A DNA stretch of 64,000 nucleotides from JADKIH01 sp964595205 (lineage in GTDB: Bacteria; Bacteroidota; Bacteroidia; AKYH767-A; 2013-40CM-41-45): positions 33,957 to 97,956 of the forward strand of contig CAZQOQ010000004.1 of NCBI GenBank assembly GCA_964595205.1. The letters run 5' to 3'. The position numbers and the translations under genes were made by a program. This document shows positions 1 through 9,835 of the stretch, one piece after another. Position 1 is the stretch's first letter. Every line of letters starts with the position of its first letter. A model generated the notes under the pieces. It saw only the letters and a program-made list of their open reading frames with translations. It did not search any database and was not told where the DNA came from.

Positions 1-1235
1 GCAGGTGCTATTTTAATCCTGGAGTTGGAATAAAAATTCGTCCGGTTGGTTTGTATGCCAAGGCTTCCTGATGTGCCTCCAAGTTTAATCGCATAGTCTT
101 CCAGGAAACCGAATATTTTTGGATACGGCATTTTCTCAACGCCCGGCACCAGCCGGCTCTTATGGTAAAGCTGCACCGATTCCTGGTCAGTTATCAGCAT
201 AGCAGCATTGAATACATCAAAATACACGGAGCTGTTTTCATTCTTCCTGGCAGTGATGGGAATCTTTTCTCCTTCAGGGTATGACTTGAAAGAAGTAAGT
301 CCCATAATCATGTTCAGCCGAGGGTATCTTGAAGTTACCGTCCTGATCATTTCGATGTAAGGATGCGTCTCGATTTCTTCTTCACGAATCCCGTCGGGAA
401 GTGCCGTTTCCGGGCCGATACAAAAATCTGTGGAACTGTCGATGACCGTAGATGCAAGCCTGAGCATGGAAGCCAGCTGGTCTTTTCCGGAGCTCTTGAA
501 TTTTTCATGATAAGGATCGATGTTTGGCTGAAGAACAACGACGTTCACGGGCTCGCCTGAGTCTTTATGGTTGTAATACAGATACAGCGACAATATCAAC
601 GGACTGGCGATTAGTCCGAAGATTATGAAAGAGATCAGGAAGACATTGATCTTCCGGATTTTCAGCAGCAAATCCTTATACCAGAGATTTTTCAGAAGCT
701 GGAAAATAACCATGTTGATGATGAGGACCCATACAGAACCGCCGAGTGTTCCGGTGTATTCATACCACTGGACCCAGGCAGGATGTGTCGCGAAGACATT
801 ACCGAGTGTGAGCCACGGCCAGCTGATCTCCCAGTTCAGGTGCAGGTATTCGAAGGCAATCCAGAATATGACAAGGAAGGTATAACCGACAGAAGAACCG
901 TGTTTTCTCTTCACGACAAAAAACAACTGCCATACGATAGCCATAAAAAAAGCATTGAGTGCAATGGCTACGATGCTACCCACATCACTGGCATAATAAA
1001 TCCACCAGGTTGTAAGAACATTCCAGATGAACAAGGCAAGAAAAAAATTTCCAAACATGCGGAAGCCTTTTTTCCGTTTTTGAATGGTAGTGTAATTATG
1101 TTCGGCAAAAAACAGTGGAACCAGTGCGATAAAAATCAACGGCGTAAATCCTCTTTCCGGCCATGCCAGCCAAAGTAGAATGCCGGTTAGCACCGATGAG
1201 ATTAGTATAAAAGTAGAGCGTTTATGCTTTGACAT
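1..1235 (-). CDS. lnt: Apolipoprotein N-acyltransferase, partial (C-terminus beyond window)
   Basis: The reverse strand is open from an ATG at 1235 to the left edge, giving 411 residues without a stop. The product would transfer the third acyl chain onto the N-terminal cysteine of lipoproteins in the inner membrane. The N-terminal half has several hydrophobic helices, including the family-like stretch LAWPERGFTPLIFIALVPL. A nitrilase-type domain follows (VVVLQPNIDPYHEKF). Two of the three catalytic residues are visible: Glu in the PETALP motif and Lys in YHKSRLVPGVEK. The catalytic Cys lies past the window edge. The ATG is preceded by a repeat-rich spacer, so the start is well bounded. The identification is strong, but completeness cannot be judged here. 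Confidence 0.93.
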   Translation of the reverse strand, partial: MSKHKRSTFILISSVLTGILLWLAWPERGFTPLIFIALVPLFFAEHNYTTIQKRKKGFRMFGNFFLALFIWNVLTTWWIYYASDVGSIVAIALNAFFMAIVWQLFFVVKRKHGSSVGYTFLVIFWIAFEYLHLNWEISWPWLTLGNVFATHPAWVQWYEYTGTLGGSVWVLIINMVIFQLLKNLWYKDLLLKIRKINVFLISFIIFGLIASPLILSLYLYYNHKDSGEPVNVVVLQPNIDPYHEKFKSSGKDQLASMLRLASTVIDSSTDFCIGPETALPDGIREEEIETHPYIEMIRTVTSRYPRLNMIMGLTSFKSYPEGEKIPITARKNENSSVYFDVFNAAMLITDQESVQLYHKSRLVPGVEKMPYPKIFGFLEDYAIKLGGTSGSLGIQTNRTNFYSNSRIKIAP

Positions 1236-1244
1236 TTCGATTTC

Positions 1245-1343
1245 AAATTCGTTGATTAGTTAATTAATATTAATCAATTTGCAGAGATTATATTTTAAGA
1301 ATTTTAATTAACGAATCAACGAATCAACTAATTAACTAATTAA
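1245..1343. repeat. AT-rich self-complementary word repeat between lnt and SDR gene
   Basis: The spacer is built from iterated words such as AACGAATCAACGAATCAACT and TTAATTAACT. The left part (about 1248-1280) carries the reverse complement of words found in the right part (about 1305-1345), so the transcript could fold. The same style of repeat occurs near 9750, 33131, 37943 and 38618. It may serve as a terminator or processing hairpin for the SDR gene or a leader for lnt. No protein is encoded. Confidence 0.6.
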
Positions 1344-2114
1344 TTAAGAGGGCTTTTTAAATATGTAAGATGTATTGGCCTGGGCCAGCGGGGTAACGAC
1401 TATGTCGTTTAATACCACATGCGGTGGACGTGTGGCTGCGAAGAAAACGATTTCCGCGATATCGTCGGCATGCAGGGGCTCATAGCCTTCGTAAGGTTTC
1501 TTCGCCCGCTCGGTATCGCCCTTGTAACGTACGATGGAAAATTCAGTCTCGGCAGCACCGGGATCGATCGAAGTGACTTTGATTCCGTATTCCAGGAGAT
1601 CGATTCGCATGCTTTTCGTAATGGCATCGACGGCAAATTTTGTAGCACAATAAACATTACCTTTCAGGTATGCTTCTTTCCCGGCAATGGAACTGAGGTT
1701 GATGATATGACCACTTCCATTAGAAATCATCCAGGGCATGATGATCCTCGAAACATATAATAGTCCTTTTACATTGGTGTCTATCATCGTATCCCAGTCT
1801 TTGATGTCTCCCTGCTGAATGGTTGATAAACCGGCTGCGAGACCTGCATTATTTACAAGGATGTCTATTTTCTTGAAATCGTGGGGAAGGCTGTTGATTT
1901 CTTTCGATGCCTGTTCGCTGTCCCGCACATCGAAATTCAGCGAAATCACCCGGCACCCATATTGCTCAGTCAATTCTTTTTCGATTTGCATCAGGCGTTC
2001 TTTACGGCGGCCTGTCAGCACGAGGTCGTAATCATGCTGGGCGAATTTATATGCGATGGCTTTCCCGAATCCTGCCGTAGCGCCGGTAATGAATATTATT
2101 TTTTTTCGATTCAT
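1344..2114 (-). CDS. SDR family NAD(P)-dependent oxidoreductase (YdfG-like)
   Basis: This is a 256-residue classical short-chain dehydrogenase, the usual length for the family. The cofactor motif TGATAGFG is at residues 10-17, NNAG at 88-91, and the catalytic set is Ser141/142, Tyr155 and Lys159 (YCATK). The overall sequence resembles the YdfG group, NADP-dependent dehydrogenases of 3-hydroxy acids and serine, but the substrate cannot be read from sequence. It lies 22 bp downstream of the amino-acid permease on the same strand, so the two may be cotranscribed. It is probably cytosolic because there is no signal peptide. Confidence 0.9.
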   Translation of the reverse strand: MNRKKIIFITGATAGFGKAIAYKFAQHDYDLVLTGRRKERLMQIEKELTEQYGCRVISLNFDVRDSEQASKEINSLPHDFKKIDILVNNAGLAAGLSTIQQGDIKDWDTMIDTNVKGLLYVSRIIMPWMISNGSGHIINLSSIAGKEAYLKGNVYCATKFAVDAITKSMRIDLLEYGIKVTSIDPGAAETEFSIVRYKGDTERAKKPYEGYEPLHADDIAEIVFFAATRPPHVVLNDIVVTPLAQANTSYIFKKPS

Positions 2115-2136
2115 AATTATAATTGTTCAATTTCCG

Positions 2137-4047
2137 CTAAGCGGCTTTCGATAAATTGAGCCTGCTGTTTTTGTAGCTGAACGTAAAATAGATGATTAAC
2201 CCGGTAAGCAGCCAGATCGTAAAACCAATCCAGTTGCTCACACCCAGTTCGCTCATCATATATAAACAGGAGATGAGTCCAAGCAACGGTATCAGTGAAA
2301 GATTTTTCTTCGCAGAAAGATAGATTAAAACGAGGGTGGTGACGATAAAAATCCAGGTCGGAATTTTATGCCTGAAAAGGCTCCAGCCGGAATTGATTTT
2401 CTTATCAGCCGGAATGGGAAGCGCATCCAGGAAACTTTTATATTGAGATTCGTCGAGACTATTGACGTATGCATCTAGATCTGAATTAACAGCCAGCATG
2501 CCATTCTTATCCGAACTCATCGTTTGTTCAAACACGATGTTGGATTCCTCCTTTGTAAGCCGCGAAACAAATTCATCCTGGCCGATCATCACCGGTGCAT
2601 TGGTCAGGAACTGAAGCGTGTTGTCCCTGTTGAAACTGATGCTCAGAAATATTGCGAGCGCCAGCAATGGAATCATGAAATATTTTGAATTAAAATACGG
2701 AGTCCTGAATTTTCCCCTTGGTACATCTTTCATGGTTTCCATCCTGAGTACTCCCGCGCAAACGAGAACAAATGCGAAGAGGGTACCGATGCTGCATAGG
2801 TCGGTGACCATGGTCAGGTTCATGAATAGAGCAGGCACGGCCACAACAAAGCCGGTAACGATGGTTGCAAACGATGGAGTTTTATATTTCGGATGTATTT
2901 TAGAAAATTTTTTGGGAAGTAATCCATCCCTGCTCATGCTCATCCAGATGCGCGGTTGTCCGAGCTGAAAAACAAGCAGCACGCTGGCCATGGCAACGAT
3001 AGCACTCACTGCGATAACGGCGCTGATCCACTTCATGTTCAACGATTGGAAAACAAAAGCGAGCGGATCGCCGACAGCAAGCTGATCGTAAGACACCATA
3101 CCGGTGAGAACGAGAGCGATGGTGACGTAGAGAATGGTACAGATGATGAGCGCCCACATCATGCCGCGCGGCAGATCGCGCTGTGGATTCCTGCATTCCT
3201 CGGCAGTGGTGCTGATGGCGTCGAAGCCGATGTATGCGAAGAATACGGCAGAAACTCCTTTCAGCACTCCTGAGATTCCATTCGGCAAAAACGGGTGCCA
3301 GTTATCTGTATTTACGTAAAAGGCGCCGATGAAAATAACGAGGAGCACTACGGAAACCTTTATGATAACCATGGTGTTTCCCGCATTTTTCGATTCCCGT
3401 ATTCCGCGGTAAACCAGCCAGGTGATTAAAATGATGATCAGCAGTGCAGGAAGATCCGCAACAATGTGCAATCCGAGAAAAACAGGTGCGTGTTGCCAGG
3501 CATTGTATGCTACCTGCAATGCAGGATCGAGGTTGCCGAATGCTTTTCCACTTGCCATCAGCACTTCCGCTTTACCGTTTCCCTTCATGGCAGTGAGGAA
3601 ATCCATCGTCATCCATTCAGGAAGGTGCACGCCGCCGCTTTCCAGCAAGCCTGTAAAATAATCCGACCAGGAGATGGCAACGGTTATATTCCCAATCGCA
3701 TATTCCATGATCAGGGCCCAGCCGATGATCCAGGCCATGATTTCGCCGAAAGCAACATAGCTGTAGGTATAGGCGCTTCCGGAAACGGGTACCAGGGACG
3801 CAAACTCAGCATAAGCGAAGGCGGCAAAGCTGCATGCCACTGCGGTGAAAATGAAAAGCAGAACCACTCCGGGACCACCATTCGCACTTGCATTACCGAT
3901 GGTACTGAATATACCGGCGCCTACAATTGCCGCTATCCCGAAAGCGGTCAGATCCCTTACGCCAAGATGTTTCGCCAGCGAATGTTTTTCATCCGCCGAA
4001 GCCTGTTCCATTATTTTACTTACCGTTTTTTTCCGGAATAAATTCAT
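2137..4047 (-). CDS. APC-superfamily cationic amino-acid permease
   Basis: This 636-residue polytopic inner-membrane protein starts with a short basic cytoplasmic segment. The APC signature (GIAAIVGAGIFSTIG) is in the first helix and AAFAYAEFASLVPVSGSAY follows at helix 3. The pattern matches the CAT/YfnA group of amino-acid:proton symporters. It is longer than the roughly 480-residue norm because of a hydrophilic insert of about 70-80 residues (DEFVSRLTKEESNIVFEQTM and onward) before the last helices. The insert is likely soluble, on one face of the membrane, and of unknown role. Substrate specificity is inferred only at family level. The downstream SDR gene may share its transcript. Confidence 0.88.
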   Translation of the reverse strand: MNLFRKKTVSKIMEQASADEKHSLAKHLGVRDLTAFGIAAIVGAGIFSTIGNASANGGPGVVLLFIFTAVACSFAAFAYAEFASLVPVSGSAYTYSYVAFGEIMAWIIGWALIMEYAIGNITVAISWSDYFTGLLESGGVHLPEWMTMDFLTAMKGNGKAEVLMASGKAFGNLDPALQVAYNAWQHAPVFLGLHIVADLPALLIIILITWLVYRGIRESKNAGNTMVIIKVSVVLLVIFIGAFYVNTDNWHPFLPNGISGVLKGVSAVFFAYIGFDAISTTAEECRNPQRDLPRGMMWALIICTILYVTIALVLTGMVSYDQLAVGDPLAFVFQSLNMKWISAVIAVSAIVAMASVLLVFQLGQPRIWMSMSRDGLLPKKFSKIHPKYKTPSFATIVTGFVVAVPALFMNLTMVTDLCSIGTLFAFVLVCAGVLRMETMKDVPRGKFRTPYFNSKYFMIPLLALAIFLSISFNRDNTLQFLTNAPVMIGQDEFVSRLTKEESNIVFEQTMSSDKNGMLAVNSDLDAYVNSLDESQYKSFLDALPIPADKKINSGWSLFRHKIPTWIFIVTTLVLIYLSAKKNLSLIPLLGLISCLYMMSELGVSNWIGFTIWLLTGLIIYFTFSYKNSRLNLSKAA

Positions 4048-4197
4048 CTCGTGGAGCTCACTTTAATTTTTAAACTGAATAAGGTCGGTTGATTTTATGT
4101 CTGATGTTAACCAATGAACGATAAAATCAAAAAAATAATTTCTATTACTATGAGGCTGAATTGTAATGGAACAAATGTAAAATTTATTCCGGGGAAG

Positions 4198-5508
4198 TCA
4201 ATTTTTGCTTTCTGGCTTTATGAATGAAATCATACGCAGGAACTTTGCTTTGTCATAGTAATAAACAGCGACAAATGTGATCATGGGAAGCGCGACGATT
4301 TTATAGCGTACGATGGCGCCCAGTACCGGTGAAATGAGTCCTATCAGTATAAAGAGCAATATCGTAAACAGGATGCTGAAGAGGATAATGGGATCGAGTT
4401 TTTTGCTTTTTAAATTCATTGTAGCCAGGCTGATGATTATGACGAGGATCAATAACAGATTTTCCAGTGCCGCCAGAAGGATCATCGGTTTACCATGAAC
4501 ATCCGTTATAAAAGGCCTGAACATCGTCGTGTAAAAAGCATGCGGAGAGTTTTCGATGATGGAAGATGCGCTGCATTCCAGTCGTGGTATTGAAATCATC
4601 GTTGCATTCTGTATGGTGCCGAGGTCGATGAAATTTTTCTGTTTATAGAAAATCAACGCTGCCAGGTTATAGTCAGGATCTAAGTGATAAGCGCTGAAAG
4701 CCAGCGTGAAATAAAGCAGGTAAATGAGTATGAATGTCATTATGATTCTCGTTCTGCCGCTTTTACGGGTCAGATACCATGCGAGTAATCCGGGCAAAAG
4801 CATGGCAATAACATATACCTTCGTTATCATCAGGATCACCAGACCGGCAAACAGGGCCAGGAATCTTTTTACGGTGATGCCGTTTTTAATGATAAGAGTA
4901 AATGAATATATCAATAATCCAAACCCTGTCATCAGCAGGCCATCTTTCAGTACACCTGAACCCCAGAAGAGTACAGAAGGCATTAGAAACGTAAGCAGGA
5001 ACAGCTCTTTCTTTTTGTCTTTGCAATAAATCGCAAACGTCTTGTATAGACAAAATATACCTGTGAAAGAGATAAAATTTATAAACACGACGTGGACGTT
5101 ATAAAATCCCATCGAGAAAAAACGAAAGAATGCATTCAGACGTATGATAGTCCGGTTATCATTGAAGTAAAGATTCCTGTTCAACCAGGAGTTCATCTTT
5201 TCATAATAGGCATACAATTCAGGAGCCTTGTCATCAAACCCCGTCAGCATCCGGAAAAAATCTTTTGGATGTGTATAAATGCTGTCAAATAATATTTTAC
5301 TGTCAGTAAAAAATTTAAACGTGTCTGTCTCATTGTGATTCGTGTAATACATCGTATAGATGAGCCCAAGAATAATTCCCGACAAACATTTCAGGAGAAA
5401 AAATATTCCCGGGAGCCAGGGAGAGAAAAAATCGATCCGGAAAAATCCGCTTTTCCTGATGATGTAAAAAAATAGTACGGCATAAGCAACCGTAAGGATT
5501 ATCTCCAT
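4198..5508 (-). CDS. Polytopic membrane protein of unknown function
   Basis: This is a 436-residue protein with about ten hydrophobic segments and a hydrophilic loop at residues 45-125 (TNHNETDTFKFFTDSKILFD). The segment PSVLFWGSGVLKDGLLMTGF resembles a stretch common in Bacteroidota membrane proteins related to O-antigen polymerases or GT-C glycosyltransferases. No catalytic motif could be assigned, so an envelope-polysaccharide role is only a suggestion. It is a single gene on the minus strand, with divergent AT-rich DNA before purL. There is no signal peptide other than the first transmembrane helix. Confidence 0.7.
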   Translation of the reverse strand: MEIILTVAYAVLFFYIIRKSGFFRIDFFSPWLPGIFFLLKCLSGIILGLIYTMYYTNHNETDTFKFFTDSKILFDSIYTHPKDFFRMLTGFDDKAPELYAYYEKMNSWLNRNLYFNDNRTIIRLNAFFRFFSMGFYNVHVVFINFISFTGIFCLYKTFAIYCKDKKKELFLLTFLMPSVLFWGSGVLKDGLLMTGFGLLIYSFTLIIKNGITVKRFLALFAGLVILMITKVYVIAMLLPGLLAWYLTRKSGRTRIIMTFILIYLLYFTLAFSAYHLDPDYNLAALIFYKQKNFIDLGTIQNATMISIPRLECSASSIIENSPHAFYTTMFRPFITDVHGKPMILLAALENLLLILVIIISLATMNLKSKKLDPIILFSILFTILLFILIGLISPVLGAIVRYKIVALPMITFVAVYYYDKAKFLRMISFIKPESKN

Positions 5509-5961
5509 AAATAAACCGGCTATAGGTTTTTTCTGAATATGATAAAAATGCCCCGGAAATTATTCCATGTTATTCCGGCCCGGTAAATTAAAATATTTAA
5601 TTGTTAAGTAAATCACATTCAATGTCGTTTTATTAAGCAAATATTAACAGATTCTTTCTTTTTGTTTAGCGTTTTGGCTGTTTGTTAATTTTAGCGTTGG
5701 TGAGTATAAAATGTTATTTAATTTCTTTTACACCATTTAATACTTTTCGATTTATATCTGTTTGGGTTTATGGAAAAGAATAATAATCTGGAAAAGTTAA
5801 TTCCAGATCCACGGAGATTTTTTTGTAATGAACGACGGTAAAAAAGTTTGCAAACAATTTCGACGTTCAAAAAAAATGGGAAAAATTATCACTACTTTCG
5901 TAGCATAATTTCATATCACAACAGGTTAAAAAATTAAGCTAAGCGATAGCTTTTCCCGATT
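5509..5961. other. AT-rich divergent intergenic region upstream of purL
   Basis: This 453-bp space separates two divergent genes and must hold promoters for both. A possible -7 element for purL, TACTTTCG, lies at 5893-5900, but no TTG or TTTG box stands at the usual 19-21 nt upstream of it. No open frame of convincing composition, riboswitch fold or repeat was recognised. Confidence 0.4.
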
Positions 5962-8190
5962 ATGTCAGAAGTACTTGAACAAACAGTAAACGCCACCACC
6001 GCTAAGGATCTCGGACTGTTACCTGAGGAGTTTGAAAAGATTATTGGATTTTTAGGAAGGACTCCCAACTTCACCGAACTCAGCCTTTACAGTGTCATGT
6101 GGAGTGAGCATTGCTCCTATAAAAACTCGATCGTCTGGCTGAAGACATTGCCCAAAGAAGGACCGCAGATGCTTGTAAAAGCCGGGCAGGAAAATGCAGG
6201 AATAGTCTCCATCGGAAACGGACTCGCGTGCGCCTTTAAAATCGAATCTCATAATCATCCATCCGCTATCGAGCCATACCAGGGCGCTGCCACCGGTGTC
6301 GGGGGTATCAACCGGGATATTTTCACCATGGGCGCAAGGCCCGTCGCCCAGCTCAACTCGCTTCGCTTTGGAAATTTAAATCTCGATAAAACCAAACTGT
6401 TACTCCGGGGCGTTGTGAGGGGAATCGGCGATTACGGAAATGCCTTTGGAGTTCCAACAGTTGGCGGTGAGCTTTATTTCGACGATTGTTATAATGTAAA
6501 CCCCCTTGTAAATGCCATGTCTGCCGGCATCGTCGAAGAAGGTAAAACGGTCTCTGCCATTTCTTACGGCATCGGGAATCCGGTCTTCATCGTCGGTTCC
6601 GCGACCGGTAAAGATGGAATTCACGGAGCCACTTTTGCCTCAGGCGACCTGCACGGAAACTCTGCAGATGATCTCCCTTCCGTTCAGGTGGGAGATCCAT
6701 TCACGGAAAAACTTTTACTGGAAGCTTCTCTCGAAGTCATCGCCACAGGCGCTGTCATCGGCATGCAGGACATGGGTGCGGCTGGAATCATCTGCTCCAC
6801 TTCCGAAATGTCGGCAAAAGGAAAATCCGGAATGAACATTTATCTCGACAAAGTACCTACCCGGCAAAAAAATATGCTGCCCTGGGAAATTCTCCTTAGC
6901 GAGTCGCAGGAAAGAATGCTTATCGTCGTGAAACAGGGAAAGGAAAAAGAAGTTCAGAAGGTATTCGATAAATGGGATCTCAACTGTGTACAGATCGGTG
7001 AAGTAAGCGGAGGAAATCATCTGAAATTTTTCATGAATGGCGAGGTTGTGGCAAACGTTCCTGCCGATTCCCTCGTTCTCGGCGGCGGTGCACCTGTCTA
7101 TGAGCGTGAATATTCGGTACCAGCCTATTACTATGAAAATAAAAGATTCCACATTGATTCAATAGAAGAGCCGCAGGATCTGAAAGAAGTTGCGGGTTTT
7201 CTTCTTGGCCATCCGAATATTGCATCACGTAAATGGGTCTATAACCAGTATGATTCGATGGTTGGCACCGTCAACATGAGCACCAACAGTCCCTCGGATG
7301 CTGCCGTTGTCAATGTCAGGAATACAGATTCTGCGATTGCTCTTACGGTCGACTGCAATTCCCGGTATGTTTATGCCGATCCGGAAGTCGGATGTGAAAT
7401 TGCTGTTGCCGAAGCAGCGAGAAATATCGTCTGCAGCGGAGGCGAACCGCTCGCCATTACCAATTGTCTGAACTTCGGTAATCCTTATAATAAGGAAGTC
7501 TACTGGCAATTCGTGCAGGCAATTAAAGGAATGGGAAAGGCGTGTCGTAAGTTTAAGACGCCCGTTACCGGTGGAAATGTGAGTTTCTATAACCAGAGTT
7601 CTGACGAAGGTCCTGTATTTCCCACACCTACAATTGGCATGCTTGGTCTGATCAATGTAAAATCAAACCGGATGACGATGGATTTTAAAAAAGTCGGCGA
7701 CTATATTTTCCTGATCGGAGCTTCAGTAAATGATATCAGCAGTTCGGAATATCTTTATTCATGGCATGAGGTGAAAAATTCTCCGGTGCCTCATTTCAAT
7801 ATCGATGAAGAGATCTCTGTACAGGAGGTTGTGAAGCAGCTCGTCAAAAAAAGGATGATTCAATCAGCACACGATGTTTCTGACGGTGGACTTTTTATTG
7901 CGCTCGCAGAATCATCCATGCCGCGCAATCTTGGTTTCTCTATTGAGACTGATTTCGATTGTCGCGCCGATGCTTTTCTGTTCGGCGAAGCTCAGAGCCG
8001 TATCGTGGTTTCCGTTAGTCCTGCGATGATGGATGCTTTCGTCGATTACCTGGCCACTGCCAATATCGAATTCTCAAATCTTGGCCTGGTAACAGGCGGT
8101 GAAATACTCATCGATGATGAATCCTTTGGAACGATTGCTGAAGCAAAAGCGACCTACGAAAATGCAATCGGGGAAAAGATGAAAACATGA
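5962..8190 (+). CDS. purL: Phosphoribosylformylglycinamidine synthase subunit PurL
   Basis: This is the small-type PurL, 742 residues, typical for organisms with separate PurS and PurQ. It catalyses ATP-dependent conversion of FGAR to FGAM in purine synthesis, using ammonia from PurQ. SEHCSYKNS near residue 50 and the motif ESHNHPSAIEPYQGAATGVG near residue 94 are diagnostic of the AIR-synthase-like ATPase fold. The second AIRS half follows, with a glycine-rich SAHDVSDGGL near residue 636. It is monocistronic here, with no purine-pathway neighbours, and converges on the TlpA-like gene 48 bp downstream. The start follows an AT-rich leader, and no upstream in-frame alternative is needed. Confidence 0.97.
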   Translation: MSEVLEQTVNATTAKDLGLLPEEFEKIIGFLGRTPNFTELSLYSVMWSEHCSYKNSIVWLKTLPKEGPQMLVKAGQENAGIVSIGNGLACAFKIESHNHPSAIEPYQGAATGVGGINRDIFTMGARPVAQLNSLRFGNLNLDKTKLLLRGVVRGIGDYGNAFGVPTVGGELYFDDCYNVNPLVNAMSAGIVEEGKTVSAISYGIGNPVFIVGSATGKDGIHGATFASGDLHGNSADDLPSVQVGDPFTEKLLLEASLEVIATGAVIGMQDMGAAGIICSTSEMSAKGKSGMNIYLDKVPTRQKNMLPWEILLSESQERMLIVVKQGKEKEVQKVFDKWDLNCVQIGEVSGGNHLKFFMNGEVVANVPADSLVLGGGAPVYEREYSVPAYYYENKRFHIDSIEEPQDLKEVAGFLLGHPNIASRKWVYNQYDSMVGTVNMSTNSPSDAAVVNVRNTDSAIALTVDCNSRYVYADPEVGCEIAVAEAARNIVCSGGEPLAITNCLNFGNPYNKEVYWQFVQAIKGMGKACRKFKTPVTGGNVSFYNQSSDEGPVFPTPTIGMLGLINVKSNRMTMDFKKVGDYIFLIGASVNDISSSEYLYSWHEVKNSPVPHFNIDEEISVQEVVKQLVKKRMIQSAHDVSDGGLFIALAESSMPRNLGFSIETDFDCRADAFLFGEAQSRIVVSVSPAMMDAFVDYLATANIEFSNLGLVTGGEILIDDESFGTIAEAKATYENAIGEKMKT

Positions 8191-8238
8191 TTTGGTCATA
8201 TTTGCATCTGATGTTTTCTGATCCGCAAGGAACGAGAA

Positions 8239-9672
8239 TCAGGGTTTCTTCTTTTCAGCATTATTGATAAAGTCACGTATCTTGTCCGTATCCAGTCGCT
8301 TGGCTATGATGTGTTTCTGATCATCCAGCAGGTAAATGACAGGCGTGGAATAGATGTCGTAATAGCTCCTGAAATTTGTCTGGTTGTAAAGATCAGACAC
8401 ATTGATCCAGTCCAGCTTATTGTCGCGGATGAATTTCTTCCAGAGTTCGATATCGGATTCGATTCCAATCGCAAAAACTTCGATCGATAATCCTTTCGTC
8501 TTCACACTGTCGTAATAGTGACAAAGTTTTGGAACTTCGATCTTGCAATGGCTGCATGTTGGATCCCAGAATACCAGCACCGTATACTTCGCTTTAATGC
8601 CGTAAAGCGTATGCATCTTCAGGGAAGTGTCCGGCATGGCGAGATCATGCGCGGGTTCTCCAAGGATGTTCGGCTTGATCTTCATCACACGTTCGTGAAT
8701 CTTTGCCTTTAATGTAGAGTCGGCCCAGAAAGCATCCTTCGTCAGGTAATATTTCTCCGCAATGTGAACGAATACCTTATCGTAACCCATGATGTTCGAC
8801 GTTTCATAAAAATTGGCAAGAGTCGCTACACAATATTTGAAAACTTCCTTATTTGCCCTGGCTCGTTCAATGATTGTATCAACGGAAACAATGATGGAAT
8901 CAGGGAATGGAACGGTGAGTTGTTGCGTATACGTTTTAATTTTGCCCTGGAAGATTGGCGTGCGTAACAGGCGTTCGTCGCTGAAATCGACATTGTCGAG
9001 GAAATGCGCCTTGTAGTATTTGAACTGGAATGAAGAGTCGATGATATTTCCTTTGTCGTCTTTCGGCGCTTCAGGCACATCCGGCTCCTGCATCGTGTAA
9101 ATGATCTTAGCCATGAACGTCTTCGGATATTCACTCATTATTTTTATCCGGTAATCTTTGACATCCTTATCCATCTGCGCTACCTGTTTTTTGATTTCCG
9201 CAGTAGAGTCGGCATTATTTTTATTCATCTCCATCCGGATCTTCAGTTGCTGCGAAGCTTTTGTTTTCTCCATGATGTAACGCTGATGATCATTGAACAA
9301 TTTATTCTCAAGCGAACCGGTGATTTTCATATTCTGCACATAGTCGACCGTATCTGTTTCGATGGTAAATTTTTGTTCGCTGACGATAATTTCGAAATAA
9401 GTCTTTCCGGGTAAGACGATCAGGTAGATACCGCCAGGCAAAGTATCATTTCCTTTGAAAGTAGCCCATCCGTTATGATCGCACTTGACGGTATCGCGCA
9501 CATATTGTTTTTCGCCATAATGATTACCGAGGTAGATGGTTGAATCGCCGAGACCGTTGATATGGACTTTTATTTCATAACCTCCGGCGCCAAATGAATA
9601 CGATGAAAAAAGAACTAAAAGTAAAACCGGTACTACACGAATGTATTTGTTTAAGTGCTCTTTAATTTTCAT
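8239..9672 (-). CDS. TlpA-like thiol:disulfide interchange protein (DUF4369/DUF5106 type)
   Basis: A signal peptide ends near residue 28 (VLLLVLFSSYSFGAGG), so this 477-residue protein is exported. The first about 120 residues resemble the DUF4369 beta domain (IKVHINGLGDSTIYLGNHYG). The middle is helical and resembles DUF5106. The C-terminal 140 residues are a thioredoxin fold with the active site WDPTCSHCK near residue 370 and a cis-Pro region YSTPVIYLL. Such proteins reduce or isomerise disulfides in the periplasm. Partners are not apparent, since the neighbours are purL (convergent) and hppD. The CSHC pair suggests an active redox site. Confidence 0.85.
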   Translation of the reverse strand: MKIKEHLNKYIRVVPVLLLVLFSSYSFGAGGYEIKVHINGLGDSTIYLGNHYGEKQYVRDTVKCDHNGWATFKGNDTLPGGIYLIVLPGKTYFEIIVSEQKFTIETDTVDYVQNMKITGSLENKLFNDHQRYIMEKTKASQQLKIRMEMNKNNADSTAEIKKQVAQMDKDVKDYRIKIMSEYPKTFMAKIIYTMQEPDVPEAPKDDKGNIIDSSFQFKYYKAHFLDNVDFSDERLLRTPIFQGKIKTYTQQLTVPFPDSIIVSVDTIIERARANKEVFKYCVATLANFYETSNIMGYDKVFVHIAEKYYLTKDAFWADSTLKAKIHERVMKIKPNILGEPAHDLAMPDTSLKMHTLYGIKAKYTVLVFWDPTCSHCKIEVPKLCHYYDSVKTKGLSIEVFAIGIESDIELWKKFIRDNKLDWINVSDLYNQTNFRSYYDIYSTPVIYLLDDQKHIIAKRLDTDKIRDFINNAEKKKP

Positions 9673-9749
9673 AGGGGTATGAACGTCGGTTTATTTTAAA
9701 TGTTTCTATTGCCGTAAAAGTAGACCTGGAGGATGAAGAAATCATGGGT

Positions 9750-9835
9750 TAATGTGATAATGTGATAATTTGACAATAGGAAAAATGCTCTTTTTCAAAT
9801 TATCACATTATCACATTATCAAATTATCACATTAA
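9750..9835. repeat. 24-bp perfect inverted repeat (GTGATAAT words) after hppD
   Basis: The arms at 9750-9773 and 9795-9818 are exact reverse complements over 24 bp, separated by 21 nt. The arms are made of iterated TGTGATAA. A further partial copy runs to 9833, right up to the hppD stop codon. The RNA would form a long AT-rich hairpin immediately downstream of hppD. It has no U-tract typical of a Rho-independent terminator. Confidence 0.8.
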
